NCBI GenBank assembly: GCA_903910445.1
Contig: CAIVZR010000049.1
Coordinates: 1-42,476 of the forward strand
Source of the DNA: an uncultured Bacteroidota bacterium
GTDB taxonomy: Bacteria; Bacteroidota; Bacteroidia; UKL13-3
Length of the DNA stretch: 42,476 nt
Reading direction: 5' to 3'
Position numbers and translations under genes: made by a program. The notes beneath the pieces were generated by a model. That model was not told the DNA's origin. It saw nothing but the letters and a program-made list of their open reading frames with translations, and made no database searches. This document shows positions 8,255-16,550 of the stretch, piece after piece. Position 1 is the stretch's first letter. Each line of letters begins with the position of its first letter.

Positions 8255-9076
8255 GTGAAGAATTCATGGATTAAAATACTAATTCTCTTATTGCTTGGTT
8301 GCTCTAATAACCAAACCAATAATTCTGAAATCAAGAATGCACCTCCTGCCAAAATGGTCGAAACTGATATGAGGGACACTCTTCCTTCGAAAGTTAAACA
8401 TTCAACGGATGATATAGCAAATGATGATACTATTTTTTTATTTAGAAAACTGTCAGCGCAGAACTATAATGCAATTTTTATTGAAAGGAATCGAGAATCC
8501 AGGATTTATAAAAAGTGGACTAATCTGAAATTTGACAAGAAAGACTCAGAAGAGTTTTTTATGTATTGCAAAAACCTAAAAGAAAGAAACTTAATTTTAC
8601 GGAGGTTCAATATCCAAAACCTACTTAGTGAATGGCTTCAACTTCATGAATATAAAGGCAAATACTATTTATATGTTCCTTGTGACGGAATGTATAGACA
8701 AGATTTGATACTCACCGATTCGCTTCTGATTCAATACGGTATGATGGGACCAATACCATCCATAATAGATTCCTTTGTGAAAATTAGGCAAAGCAGATTT
8801 AAAATTGTTTTGAGTGATAGTGCGGTATGGGATGGTCTTTTTTTAAAAGAGGTAAACATCCATTTCATTGATTTAAGTCAAAAAATAGCTGTTTGGAAAT
8901 TTACTTATCAATATTTCAATAATAGTAAAGTTGTACTGGAAAATCAGTTTCGATTGTATGTAATGAAAGAGAATGCCAAAAAGTTTGATATGATTGTCAA
9001 TTTTAGTAAATTCAGGAAAGAAAGAGAATTTGAATTTGATTCAATCGATTTTAGGAAACTTATTGGTGGTATCTAA
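8255..9076 (+). CDS. Lipoprotein of unknown function
   Basis: A 273-residue protein beginning at a GTG 17 bp after the cassette junction; no in-frame ATG is available because a stop lies four codons upstream and the next ATGs are out of frame. The N-terminus has a short basic start, a hydrophobic run ILILLLLGC and a lipobox Cys near residue 16, so it is a predicted lipoprotein. Many Bacteroidota lipoproteins of this kind sit on the outer membrane. I do not recognise the rest: mostly beta-strand-like, rich in K/D/F, no cysteine pairs or known catalytic motif. It is the only gene of cassette 4. The stop is 8 bp before hairpin D. Confidence 0.75.
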   Translation: MKNSWIKILILLLLGCSNNQTNNSEIKNAPPAKMVETDMRDTLPSKVKHSTDDIANDDTIFLFRKLSAQNYNAIFIERNRESRIYKKWTNLKFDKKDSEEFFMYCKNLKERNLILRRFNIQNLLSEWLQLHEYKGKYYLYVPCDGMYRQDLILTDSLLIQYGMMGPIPSIIDSFVKIRQSRFKIVLSDSAVWDGLFLKEVNIHFIDLSQKIAVWKFTYQYFNNSKVVLENQFRLYVMKENAKKFDMIVNFSKFRKEREFEFDSIDFRKLIGGI

Positions 9077-9083
9077 CTATCGC

Positions 9084-9204
9084 TAACAAAGGGCTTTTCG
9101 CAATTTACTTTTGTGGGGCGGAAAGTTTTATGTTACTTTGAATCTGCGCGCTCCCGATAGCTATCGGGACCACCAAATAAAACGGCACAAGACCTCAAAC
9201 GTTA
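9084..9204 (+). repeat. attC-like hairpin D (second subtype), end of cassette 4
   Basis: A 121 bp element from TAAC (9084) to GTTA (9201-9204). Its arms are less regular than in A, B, C and E. Its centre holds a perfect 18 bp palindrome TCCCGATAGCTATCGGGA (9152-9169). The left edge TATCGCTAAC is the exact 10-base complement of GTTAGCGATA opening cassette 4 at 8235. Element F at 21661-21783 shares the ACTTTGAATCTGCGCGCT-like segment and the GATAGCTATC centre, so D and F form a separate subtype. Confidence 0.75.
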
Positions 9205-9241
9205 ACAATCGGCTCAAAACCAAAATCAGTAAAAAAGCAAA

Positions 9242-9874
9242 ATGAATATAACTATTATAGGAGCCTCGGCTGGAGTAGGATTGGAAACAGTAAAAAGAGG
9301 ATTAAATAGAAATCACTCGATAACGACCCTTTCTCGATCTGCAATACAAATTGAAGAGAAAAACTCTTTAAAAATGATACTTGGTGATGCAACTAATAAA
9401 GCGGATCTGTTAAATTCATTCCAAAACGCAGATGCACTAATTATAACATTAGGGACTCGTAAGAATATTAAACCTACTACCCTTTTTTCGGATTTTGCAA
9501 AATTACTTTTGGAAATCCATAGAGAGAAAAAAATAGATATTCCTTTAATTTTTGTTACCGGTTTTGGAGCAGGAGAAAGTAAAAATTATGTTTCTTGGCT
9601 TGTAAAGATGTTTTTAAAATACTTATTAAAAGACGCTTATGCTGACAAAACTAAAATGGAAGAAATTATCACTAATTCAGATATGAATTGGACAGTTGTA
9701 AGACCAGGAAGGTTATTAGACAAGGAATTGACAGAGAAATACCGTATTGAAAACAAATTATTCAAAGGAATTAATATAGGCGGTATTAATAGAGCTGACG
9801 TAGCAGACTTTTTAATAAAACAAGCAGAAAAACAAACTGAATTAAAAAAGTACATTGCGATATCTGAAAATTGA
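9242..9874 (+). CDS. NAD(P)-binding atypical SDR family protein
   Basis: A 210-residue Rossmann-fold protein. The dinucleotide-binding loop is near the N-terminus (GASAGVG, residues 7-13), followed by DATNKADL (about 50-57) and a WTVVRPGRL segment (about 141-149) typical of NAD(P)H-binding atypical short-chain dehydrogenases such as the flavin-reductase/NmrA-like group. The classic YxxxK active site is not evident, so catalysis is uncertain; redox sensing or quinone/flavin reduction are possible. It starts 38 bp after its junction and ends 17 bp before hairpin E, so it is the single gene of cassette 5. Its left flank AAGCCGA and the cassette start share partial complementarity. Confidence 0.82.
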   Translation: MNITIIGASAGVGLETVKRGLNRNHSITTLSRSAIQIEEKNSLKMILGDATNKADLLNSFQNADALIITLGTRKNIKPTTLFSDFAKLLLEIHREKKIDIPLIFVTGFGAGESKNYVSWLVKMFLKYLLKDAYADKTKMEEIITNSDMNWTVVRPGRLLDKELTEKYRIENKLFKGINIGGINRADVADFLIKQAEKQTELKKYIAISEN

Positions 9875-9890
9875 ATAAAAGCCGAACCGC

Positions 9891-10017
9891 TAACAGCACC
9901 TAAAAGAAATTGGCGGTTCAATGCTTCGTATAACAGTTTTGTGCTGGCACCAACATTCGTTCTTCGTATGAACATTTGTGGTAAAAATCGCCAACTTCTT
10001 GAAGCTGCAAAACGTTA
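9891..10017 (+). repeat. attC-like hairpin E, end of cassette 5
   Basis: A 127 bp imperfect inverted repeat from TAAC (9891) to GTTA (10014-10017). The left arm AAGAAATTGGCGGTTC pairs with AAAATCGCCAACTTCTT on the right, very close to hairpin B. The right end GCTGCAAAACGTTA matches C. Complementarity between the cassette 5 start (GTTAACAATCGGCTC) and its left edge is only partial (AGCCGA and TAAC retained), so this boundary has drifted or recombined with another site. It is the last well-preserved hairpin. Confidence 0.85.
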
Positions 10018-10091
10018 AACGTAATTGTAAAAACGCACATAACGAACGGGATAACTTAAAACCGAAAAGAGTAGGTAAAAGAAAAAATAAA

Positions 10092-11399
10092 ATGAAAAAA
10101 TATTATACTATTATCGCTTTAACATTTGTAATTACAATATGTAAATCACAAATTCCTAATCCTGCTTTAATTGGTTATTGGCATAACTGGAACGACATTA
10201 ACGCACCGTATATCCAACTAGATGCCATTGATAAGCGCTACAACGTAATAGAGGTAGCCTTTGCTGTTCCCACCTCTCCATCAGATATGAATATGCTATT
10301 TACACCAGATGTGGTTTCTCCAAGTGTATTTATTACTAAAGTTCAGACCTTACAAAGTCAGGGCAAAAAGGTACTGTTAAGTATTGGAGGTGCTACCACA
10401 AGTATTGACCTGACAACCACAATAAATAAAAATGCTTTTGTAAGTTCTATTACAGCCATTATTAACACTTACGGATTTGATGGGATTGACATTGATATTG
10501 AACATGGAAACTCTATATTAATAAGTGGAGGAACAATAGCAGCACCTGGAAATATTGCCCAAATAAATTTAATTGATGCAATAAAACAAATAATGGCAAA
10601 CTATCGTACCATTCATTCGCGGAAATTATTACTTACGATGGCTCCTGAAACTGCTTATGTACAAGGCGGACAATCGGCTTTTGGAAGTATATGGGGAGGA
10701 TATCTGCCAATAATCGATGCATTAAGAGATTCATTAGATCTATTGCAAGTGCAACTTTATAACAGTGGTTCAATGTATGGTATTGATGGAAAGATTTATA
10801 CCCAAGGAACTGCTGATTTTATAATAGCAATGACTGAAGCAGTAATACATGGATTTAATACATCAGGTGGAATGTTCGTTGGATTATCCGCCGGCAAAGT
10901 AGCCGTAGGATTGCCCGCTTGCATAAGTGCCGCTGGTGGTGGTTTTGTAGATTCGGCTACCGTAAAAACTGCAATTGATTATTTAAGAGGAAATGGGAGT
11001 CAACCTGGCACTTATGTATTATCAAAATTAAGCGGCTATCCTTCATTAAGAGGTATGATGACTTGGTCTGTTAATTGGGATGCAGTAAGCACTTGTGCAA
11101 GTAAATATCAGTATGCAACTAATTTTGAAAAAATTTTTGGTATTACAACTTACATTTCAAAATCATTGCCCTCAACATACTTTGAAATTTATCCAAATCC
11201 AACAAGCGGACAGTTTACAATTATCCTTCCAACTGACAACGCAACAATTACCGTTACCGACTTACTTGGACAACAGATACTGAAAACACAAGCAATACAA
11301 AATACAACTAAATTGCAACTTGACGATAACGGTGTTTATATAGTTTACATTACAACAAAGCAAAGAACGATTACAAGAAAACTTATTGTAAACCACTAA
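10092..11399 (+). CDS. GH18 chitinase exported by the type IX system
   Basis: Start chosen at the ATG at 10092, which gives a proper signal peptide (MKKYYTIIALTFVITICKSQ); the open frame extends 114 bp upstream but into the hairpin. The 435-residue protein has a GH18 catalytic barrel with SIGGA (about residue 100) and the catalytic DxxDxDxE motif DGIDIDIE, acid E137. A late MTWSVNWD segment is also typical. It hydrolyses beta-1,4-GlcNAc chains of chitin. The last about 80 residues form a T9SS type A sorting domain (YPNPTSGQF ... KLIVNH), directing secretion through the outer membrane. It lies just after hairpin E without a matching downstream site, so it may be the first non-cassette gene or a cassette that has lost its end. 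Confidence 0.92.
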   Translation: MKKYYTIIALTFVITICKSQIPNPALIGYWHNWNDINAPYIQLDAIDKRYNVIEVAFAVPTSPSDMNMLFTPDVVSPSVFITKVQTLQSQGKKVLLSIGGATTSIDLTTTINKNAFVSSITAIINTYGFDGIDIDIEHGNSILISGGTIAAPGNIAQINLIDAIKQIMANYRTIHSRKLLLTMAPETAYVQGGQSAFGSIWGGYLPIIDALRDSLDLLQVQLYNSGSMYGIDGKIYTQGTADFIIAMTEAVIHGFNTSGGMFVGLSAGKVAVGLPACISAAGGGFVDSATVKTAIDYLRGNGSQPGTYVLSKLSGYPSLRGMMTWSVNWDAVSTCASKYQYATNFEKIFGITTYISKSLPSTYFEIYPNPTSGQFTIILPTDNATITVTDLLGQQILKTQAIQNTTKLQLDDNGVYIVYITTKQRTITRKLIVNH

Positions 11400-11479
11400 C
11401 GACAAGGGAAAGAAGACACCACTGCTCATAAAAATTAGTCACCATCAATACTTAAAAGGTCAATTGATACTCCTTGATT

Positions 11480-13858
11480 ATGAATAAAACTAGATTTGAC
11501 CTCAAACTTGGTGAGACAAAGCAAACAGAAACACAATCTGTGAACTTTTCTAACTCCACTGCTCGCAGAGATTTTCTACTTCAATTAGGAATGGTAAGTA
11601 TTTCGATAATGCTTACCAATTCACAAGCCTTCGGTTTAATCGCTGCTCCAACCTATAAGCTGATTGACTTAAAGGACACACTAAATGATGAAGATATTTT
11701 TACCTATATCCGTCGGATCTCGGGAGGATTTGATATAAACCTATACAAACAGTTGGTAGGTACTGCAAACGAATTCAAAGAAGGCGATCAAATTGCAGGG
11801 ATTGCAGCTGTTAGTGAATCTGCAAGAAAGTCGGCACGCGATCTTATCGCTAACACGTTGTTGTCAGATGTCTTCGAGCATCCGCTTTTTAAAGACGAGC
11901 AATATGACCTCATTCAAAACACTACCGTTTTTGATAAAGAGGTTATGCGCATGAACTTCCGTCAACTAAAAAATTTCCTCCTTGAATCGGATGAAGATGC
12001 GATTAAGCTCATCATGCCCGCACTTTCAAGCGACGTTATTGCGTTGGTTGTAAAACTCATGTCCAACAACGAATTAATCACTATTAGCAGTAAAGTCTTT
12101 AATCAACTTCCTAACAGTAATATTGGAGCAAAAGGTTATGTAAGCGCACGAGTGCAACCTAACTCACCCACTGATAATATCGAAGATATTGTTTGGCAGG
12201 TATTTGATGCCTGGTCTTATGGCGTGGGAGATTTGTTGCTTGGAACCAATCCCGTTTCAAGCGATCCCGTTATGGTAGCTCGTATAGAAGCGGCGCTGCA
12301 TGATTTGCTAGTTACCTTTCAGTTAGAAAATACGATGCCCAATTGTGTGCTTTCACATATTGATATTCAATCGAAGGTAGAAAATTTACAGCCAGGAACT
12401 ACGGGTATTTGGTTTCAGAGCCTCGCAGGTACGGTTGAGGCCAATCAAACATTTGATGTAACCATTGAAAAAATGCAAACACATGCTGATGCACGAAAAG
12501 ATAATTTATATGGGCTCTATGCAGAAACAGGACAAGGGGCCGACGCCACCAATGGCCATGGCGAGGGTTTCGATATGGTAGTGCACGAGTCACGCAAATA
12601 CGGCTTCTTACGTGCATTAAAGCTACGCATGGATAAGCAAAAAATAAACAGTATTGAACCGTGGGTATTTCTTAACGATGTAGCAGGATTCATCGGGCCA
12701 GAAGTTTTTCGCACCAAAGAGCAACTCGTACGTTGTTGCCTAGAAGACCTTGTAATGGGCAAACTTCATGGACTTACTATTGGGCTAGACATCTGCACCA
12801 CGCTGCACATGGATGTTACCCTAGATGATCTTGATTGGTGTATTGATCAGATTATGCCAGCCAATCCAGCCTATTTCATGGCACTACCAACGAAAAACGA
12901 CCCGATGCTTAGCTACCTTACCACATCTTTTGCCGACCACGTTCGGGTGCGTGAGCAATTTGGTTACAAGGTAAATGATGCGATGTGGGAGTTTTTTAAG
13001 CGTATCAATATAATTGGTGTAGATAATAAACCAACAGCCCTTTTTGGTCAGCCCAACCAAGTTTATTTGCGCTATTGCAGAGCCAAAGGCGATAAGCGCA
13101 GTGATGAAACAATATTGCTTGAAGGCAAAGAAGCCATGGCGCGCGTGCGCAAACGCGGTGTGCCAATTGCCGAAGGAATAGGAGAAAAGACCTGGCAATT
13201 GCAACCTTCACTCGATCGCGAAATTCGAGAGATATACAAAGACGCAAAATATTGTTTATGGACTGAATGGGAGTCAACCTATCTTAAGTCAATAAAGAAT
13301 GCAGTAGTGATCGCATCTATGTCGGCCAATAGAATTGACTATGTGTATCACCCTGCGAGTGGGGAGCGTGTTTCACCCGAAAGTATATCCGTAATTCAGA
13401 GCCTGCGCAAAAATTTCAAAAAGATTACTCCTGATGTGCAGATTATTATTTCCGACGGCTTGAATACCCGATCACTTATGGATGATGGGCATCTCGAAAC
13501 ATTACTTCCTTTGGTTTACAAAAATTTGGCTTCTCTTAATTTATCTATTGTTGAAGCGCCCATAGTAATTCGCAATGGACGTGTGCGTGCAGGCTACGAG
13601 GTTGGGGAGCTGCTTTTTGGGAAAGAGGGATTGGATAAGCATTGTGTTATACATATTATTGGCGAGCGCCCCGGCACGATACATCGCAATTTCTCAATAT
13701 ATATTACTGCTGCATCAGCAACAAATTGGAGTTACCGTGGCAAAGTTGATCACGATATTACACATGTGATTTCAGGCATCAGTGATACGGCATATTTACC
13801 AAAAGAAGCCGCTTTAGAAGTAACTTCGATCGTTGCGGAAGTGATGGGTGTAAAGTAG
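11480..13858 (+). CDS. Fused ethanolamine ammonia-lyase EutB-EutC with Tat-like signal
   Basis: A 792-residue fusion. Residues about 65-530 are EutB: SARVQPNSPTDN holds the counterparts of the active-site Arg and Gln (R224, Q226), with LLLGTNPVSSDP, ETGQG and a YLTTSFADHVRVRE segment. After a linker (to about 610), the C-terminal part is EutC: SDGLNTRS, GRVRAGYEVGELLFG and IGERPGT. EutBC splits ethanolamine into acetaldehyde and ammonia with adenosylcobalamin, normally as two cytosolic subunits. Here the N-terminus reads TARRDFLLQLG followed by a hydrophobic stretch, which fits a twin-arginine signal and suggests export of the folded enzyme. The N-terminal third of EutC appears absent. No eut transporter, reactivase or microcompartment genes are nearby. 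The start is the ATG at 11480, with an in-frame TTG just before. Confidence 0.9.
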   Translation: MNKTRFDLKLGETKQTETQSVNFSNSTARRDFLLQLGMVSISIMLTNSQAFGLIAAPTYKLIDLKDTLNDEDIFTYIRRISGGFDINLYKQLVGTANEFKEGDQIAGIAAVSESARKSARDLIANTLLSDVFEHPLFKDEQYDLIQNTTVFDKEVMRMNFRQLKNFLLESDEDAIKLIMPALSSDVIALVVKLMSNNELITISSKVFNQLPNSNIGAKGYVSARVQPNSPTDNIEDIVWQVFDAWSYGVGDLLLGTNPVSSDPVMVARIEAALHDLLVTFQLENTMPNCVLSHIDIQSKVENLQPGTTGIWFQSLAGTVEANQTFDVTIEKMQTHADARKDNLYGLYAETGQGADATNGHGEGFDMVVHESRKYGFLRALKLRMDKQKINSIEPWVFLNDVAGFIGPEVFRTKEQLVRCCLEDLVMGKLHGLTIGLDICTTLHMDVTLDDLDWCIDQIMPANPAYFMALPTKNDPMLSYLTTSFADHVRVREQFGYKVNDAMWEFFKRINIIGVDNKPTALFGQPNQVYLRYCRAKGDKRSDETILLEGKEAMARVRKRGVPIAEGIGEKTWQLQPSLDREIREIYKDAKYCLWTEWESTYLKSIKNAVVIASMSANRIDYVYHPASGERVSPESISVIQSLRKNFKKITPDVQIIISDGLNTRSLMDDGHLETLLPLVYKNLASLNLSIVEAPIVIRNGRVRAGYEVGELLFGKEGLDKHCVIHIIGERPGTIHRNFSIYITAASATNWSYRGKVDHDITHVISGISDTAYLPKEAALEVTSIVAEVMGVK

Positions 13859-14000
13859 TTGTTGATATATAGTCATTTCCTGAAATATGATTCAGAGCCA
13901 AGTAATAAAACGTTATGGTTAATGCTAAAATGCCGAGGAAGAAATATTAAATATATTATTAAACTTGCGGAGGTGTTCCGATAATCAATACCGACTTAAT

Positions 14001-14801
14001 ATGCATACAAAAATTAAATTTCTGAAAAAATTGGTAGTCATATCTAGCCATTTGATATTTTTTATTTTCAGTAATAAATCATACTCTCAAATTATATATA
14101 CCGATATAACTGACGCTACTCCCAATGCTACCTATCCTTTAGATTTGAATAACGATACCATTATTGACTTTTTAATTCAATTCAATCAAGCGAATAAGGT
14201 AATGTGTAAACCTCAAAATAACAATACTTATTCTGGGGATTTTGTTGGAGGTGTTCATTCACCTTGGGCATTACCTTCAACTATTAGTATTTGTGACTCA
14301 CTATTGACATGGTATGATTCTATCAACCCAGGTACGATGGCTTCTGGAACAAGCGCAGGCCATTGGGTAGGAGCAACAAATAAATATTTAGCGCTAAAAC
14401 TCATTGTGGGGGCAAACACCTACTATGGCTGGGCACGGTTCGATGTACTAGCCACATCCTCATCATTCACCATAAAAGATTACGCCTACCAGAGCACCCC
14501 AAATGCTTGTATCAAGTCGGGGCAAATGGCATTAGGCATGGATAGAAATACAACAGAAAATATCCTTTCTGTCATACCCAATCCTTTCAATTCCTCGGCA
14601 ACATTGCAGACTATTAGCAATCTTAAAAATGCGACCTTGACAATTTGCAACTCATATGGGCAGACTGTTATGCAAGTGAAAAATATTTCTGGTCAGACTG
14701 TTCCCATATCCCGGGATAGGCTTCCCAGCGGAATATATTTCATTAGACTTGAAGAAGCAGATAAAATCATAGCAATTGAGAAATTAATTATTATCGACTG
14801 A
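14001..14801 (+). CDS. Secreted protein with type IX sorting domain, function unknown
   Basis: A 266-residue protein from the ATG at 14001; the open frame reaches back to a TTG at 13965 but only the later start gives a clean signal peptide (basic start, hydrophobic LVVISSHLIFFIFS, cleavage near YSQ). The middle (about residues 25-175) contains DLNNDTIIDF, an FG-GAP-like or calcium-binding-like Asp/Asn-rich turn, and YYGWARFDV, seen in many Bacteroidota extracellular proteins of unknown role. The last about 75 residues (SVIPNPFNSSA ... KLIIID) are a T9SS type A sorting domain. It stands alone between the ammonia-lyase and a TetR operon. Confidence 0.75.
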   Translation: MHTKIKFLKKLVVISSHLIFFIFSNKSYSQIIYTDITDATPNATYPLDLNNDTIIDFLIQFNQANKVMCKPQNNNTYSGDFVGGVHSPWALPSTISICDSLLTWYDSINPGTMASGTSAGHWVGATNKYLALKLIVGANTYYGWARFDVLATSSSFTIKDYAYQSTPNACIKSGQMALGMDRNTTENILSVIPNPFNSSATLQTISNLKNATLTICNSYGQTVMQVKNISGQTVPISRDRLPSGIYFIRLEEADKIIAIEKLIIID

Positions 14802-14935
14802 TACTTTCAAATTGATTTTACTTTCAGGCTCCCGTCCTTCATAGAGCCGCATACCTTTATGCTGCAAGTATAGTTACCTCAGTGTACCTTAAAACGCTAA
14901 CTTAAAAACAATAGAATAAAAACAATCTAATTTTA

Positions 14936-14967
14936 TTTGTACCGACCGTTCTGTTTGATTATGTTTG
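14936..14967 (+). promoter_or_regulatory. Promoter and possible TetR operator of the 14994 operon
   Basis: TTTG at 14936-14939 and TATGTTTG at 14960-14967 are 20 bp apart and match the Bacteroidota -33 (TTTG) and -7 (TAnnTTTG) elements. The spacer contains ACCGACCGTTCTGT (14941-14954), an imperfect palindrome with 10 of 14 symmetric positions, close to operators of TetR family repressors. The ATG of the TetR gene follows 26 bp later, so autorepression is likely. Confidence 0.6.
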
Positions 14968-14993
14968 CACCATCAATTGTTCAAAGTGTATAA

Positions 14994-15581
14994 ATGAATA
15001 TAAAACACAACAAAGAAGATGTTTTGAAAACAGGACTTGGAATGTTTTGTAACAAAGGATACAACAGCCTTGGTATTGATGAGATTTGCAAAGTTACCGG
15101 AATGACCAAAGGAGCGTTTTACAATGCCTTTCAAAGCAAAGAGCAGTTTTTAATCGAAGCTATTTTGCTATATGCGAAAAACAACGTGAACCGAATAAAG
15201 GCGCAACTTCAACCACGTAAAAAACTATCCGCCTATGAACGCCTATATCAATTTTATATCAATATGCTTGAAGTTCAGCCCAAGGTAAACTTTATGGGTT
15301 GTTTTATCAATAACATAATGTCTGAATTAGGTTCTGCCAACGAAAAGGTTGGATTAGCAGCAACAAAAGCATTTGATGAATTTATAGATGCCATAGAACC
15401 TACGGTTAAGGAAGCACAACAAAACAAGGAATTAAATTCCAAATGGAAAGCCAGGCAAATGACAGAACTTTTTCATGCAACGTTTTATGGTTCTCTTACC
15501 AGAGCCAAAAGTTCAAAAGACCATCAACAAAGTATCAAAACTATAAAATTATTATTCAACAATTTAAAAACAACTAAATAA
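14994..15581 (+). CDS. TetR/AcrR family transcriptional regulator
   Basis: A 195-residue repressor. The N-terminal helix-turn-helix (about residues 6-55) includes IDEICKVTGMTKGAFYNAF, the usual TetR recognition helix region. The ligand-binding half has PKVNFMGCFINNIMSEL, a pattern found in regulators of the AcrR/LmrA-like group that answer to reactive or aromatic compounds. It probably represses its own operon through the palindrome in the promoter at 14936-14967. The stop codon is 1 bp from the SRPBCC gene, so all three genes form one operon. The inducer is unknown. Confidence 0.9.
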   Translation: MNIKHNKEDVLKTGLGMFCNKGYNSLGIDEICKVTGMTKGAFYNAFQSKEQFLIEAILLYAKNNVNRIKAQLQPRKKLSAYERLYQFYINMLEVQPKVNFMGCFINNIMSELGSANEKVGLAATKAFDEFIDAIEPTVKEAQQNKELNSKWKARQMTELFHATFYGSLTRAKSSKDHQQSIKTIKLLFNNLKTTK

Positions 15582-15582
15582 A

Positions 15583-16095
15583 ATGCGAGCATTAACAACA
15601 ATTAAAAGAGAAATTACAATCAATCAATCAACAGAGAAAGTTTGGAAAGCATTAGCCGACTTCGGTAATATTTGCCACGGGCATCCTGCCGTAAGTAAAT
15701 CATTCATTACTTCAACACAAAAAGAAGGAGTTGGTGCTACTCGGCATTGTGATTTTACAATGATGGGTGCAAGTGCAGAAGAAAAAGTAACTGAATGGAA
15801 TGAAGGCAAAAACATTAAAATAGAAGTAGCAGAACTTAAAAAAATGCCAGGAATTGATACGATGGCATTAGACTTGGCTATCAGACAAGATGAAGCTAAA
15901 ACAATATTAACTAGCACCATGGCATACTCAATGAAAAATAGTTTTTTCGATATAATGAACAGTCTTATGATGAAAAATATGAACGCCAAATTATTGGACG
16001 GCATCATGGCAGGGCATAAATTGTATATTGAAACAGGAACAATTGTAAATGAAAAAACGAAATTAGATTTATCGACTGTAAAAAAGATAAGTTAA
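15583..16095 (+). CDS. SRPBCC family protein (polyketide cyclase-like)
   Basis: A 170-residue START-like fold protein. The N-terminus REITINQSTEKVWKALADFGNI (given here as its helix-grip start, about residues 9-29) is the classic SRPBCC opening, followed by a GATRHCDF strand and a C-terminal amphipathic helix. Members bind hydrophobic ligands in a deep cavity, and some are cyclases or aromatases; the ligand here is unknown. It lies 1 bp after the TetR gene and 1 bp before the DUF1330 gene, so the three are translated together, presumably a small response module to an aromatic or lipid-like compound. Confidence 0.85.
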   Translation: MRALTTIKREITINQSTEKVWKALADFGNICHGHPAVSKSFITSTQKEGVGATRHCDFTMMGASAEEKVTEWNEGKNIKIEVAELKKMPGIDTMALDLAIRQDEAKTILTSTMAYSMKNSFFDIMNSLMMKNMNAKLLDGIMAGHKLYIETGTIVNEKTKLDLSTVKKIS

Positions 16096-16096
16096 G

Positions 16097-16402
16097 ATGA
16101 GCAACAAAACATGTTTAATTGTGAATGCGGTACCCAATATGGAGGATATCACAAGCTTTCAATCTTATATTTCTCAAATCGTTGGTGTCTTTGCAAAATT
16201 TGGTGGGAGCGGAATGCAACGTTGGAAAACTATCGAACAAGTGATGAGGCAAGGTGGTATAAAAGCAATTGCAGTTTTTGAATTTCCATCGGCACAAGCA
16301 ATTAAAAATATGTTGGAGAGTATTGAATTTAATGCGTTAAACGACCTTCGTAAAAAAGCATACAAGCAAGAAGTCGATTTGATGATTTGCGAAACATTGT
16401 AA
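16097..16402 (+). CDS. DUF1330-like small protein
   Basis: A 101-residue ferredoxin-like alpha/beta protein. The pattern of a central FEFPSAQAIKNMLES segment (about residues 62-76), where an acidic/aromatic strand is followed by a helix, is characteristic of DUF1330 and related dimeric alpha+beta barrel proteins such as antibiotic-biosynthesis monooxygenases. Function is unknown. It is the third gene of the TetR-SRPBCC operon with 1 bp spacing. A decayed attC-like element follows 3 bp after its stop, so the operon may once have been a cassette. Confidence 0.7.
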   Translation: MSNKTCLIVNAVPNMEDITSFQSYISQIVGVFAKFGGSGMQRWKTIEQVMRQGGIKAIAVFEFPSAQAIKNMLESIEFNALNDLRKKAYKQEVDLMICETL

Positions 16403-16404
16403 AA

Positions 16405-16490
16405 AATGCCAGCAGCTACATTTAGTTTTTAGAAATTGGGTAGGCAAACTTGCAAATCCTCAACTTCTTAATGCCATCAGCAGTTAGCAG
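16405..16490 (+). repeat. Decayed attC-like element H
   Basis: About 85 bp with the same ordered landmarks as hairpins B and E: a CAGCAGCTACA start, TAGAAATTGGG (left arm), CAAATCCTCAACTTCTTAATGC (right arm; compare GAAATCGCCAACTTCTTGTAGC in B) and a final CAGTTAGC. The loop is much shortened and the left TAAC edge is gone. It directly follows the DUF1330 stop codon, where a cassette end would lie. Confidence 0.5.
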
Positions 16491-16550
16491 ATGCTCTTTT
16501 ATTCGTTCTCTACTTTTCTTAACCGCCTATTATCTTTAAAAAAAATAATT

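Noticed and set aside
3090-10017. CRISPR-like array of repeats
   Set aside because: The repeats are about 125 bp, spaced 0.6-4.2 kb, and full genes lie between them; no short regular spacers exist.
10026-10055. ACGCACATAACGAACG-like piece after hairpin E resembling the sequence just right of element F
   Set aside because: Only about 15 bases match and no left arm is present; too short to call another site.
13905-13920. TAAAACGTTATGG, like the right end of a hairpin
   Set aside because: No left arm or pairing partner upstream within 130 bp, so it is probably chance.
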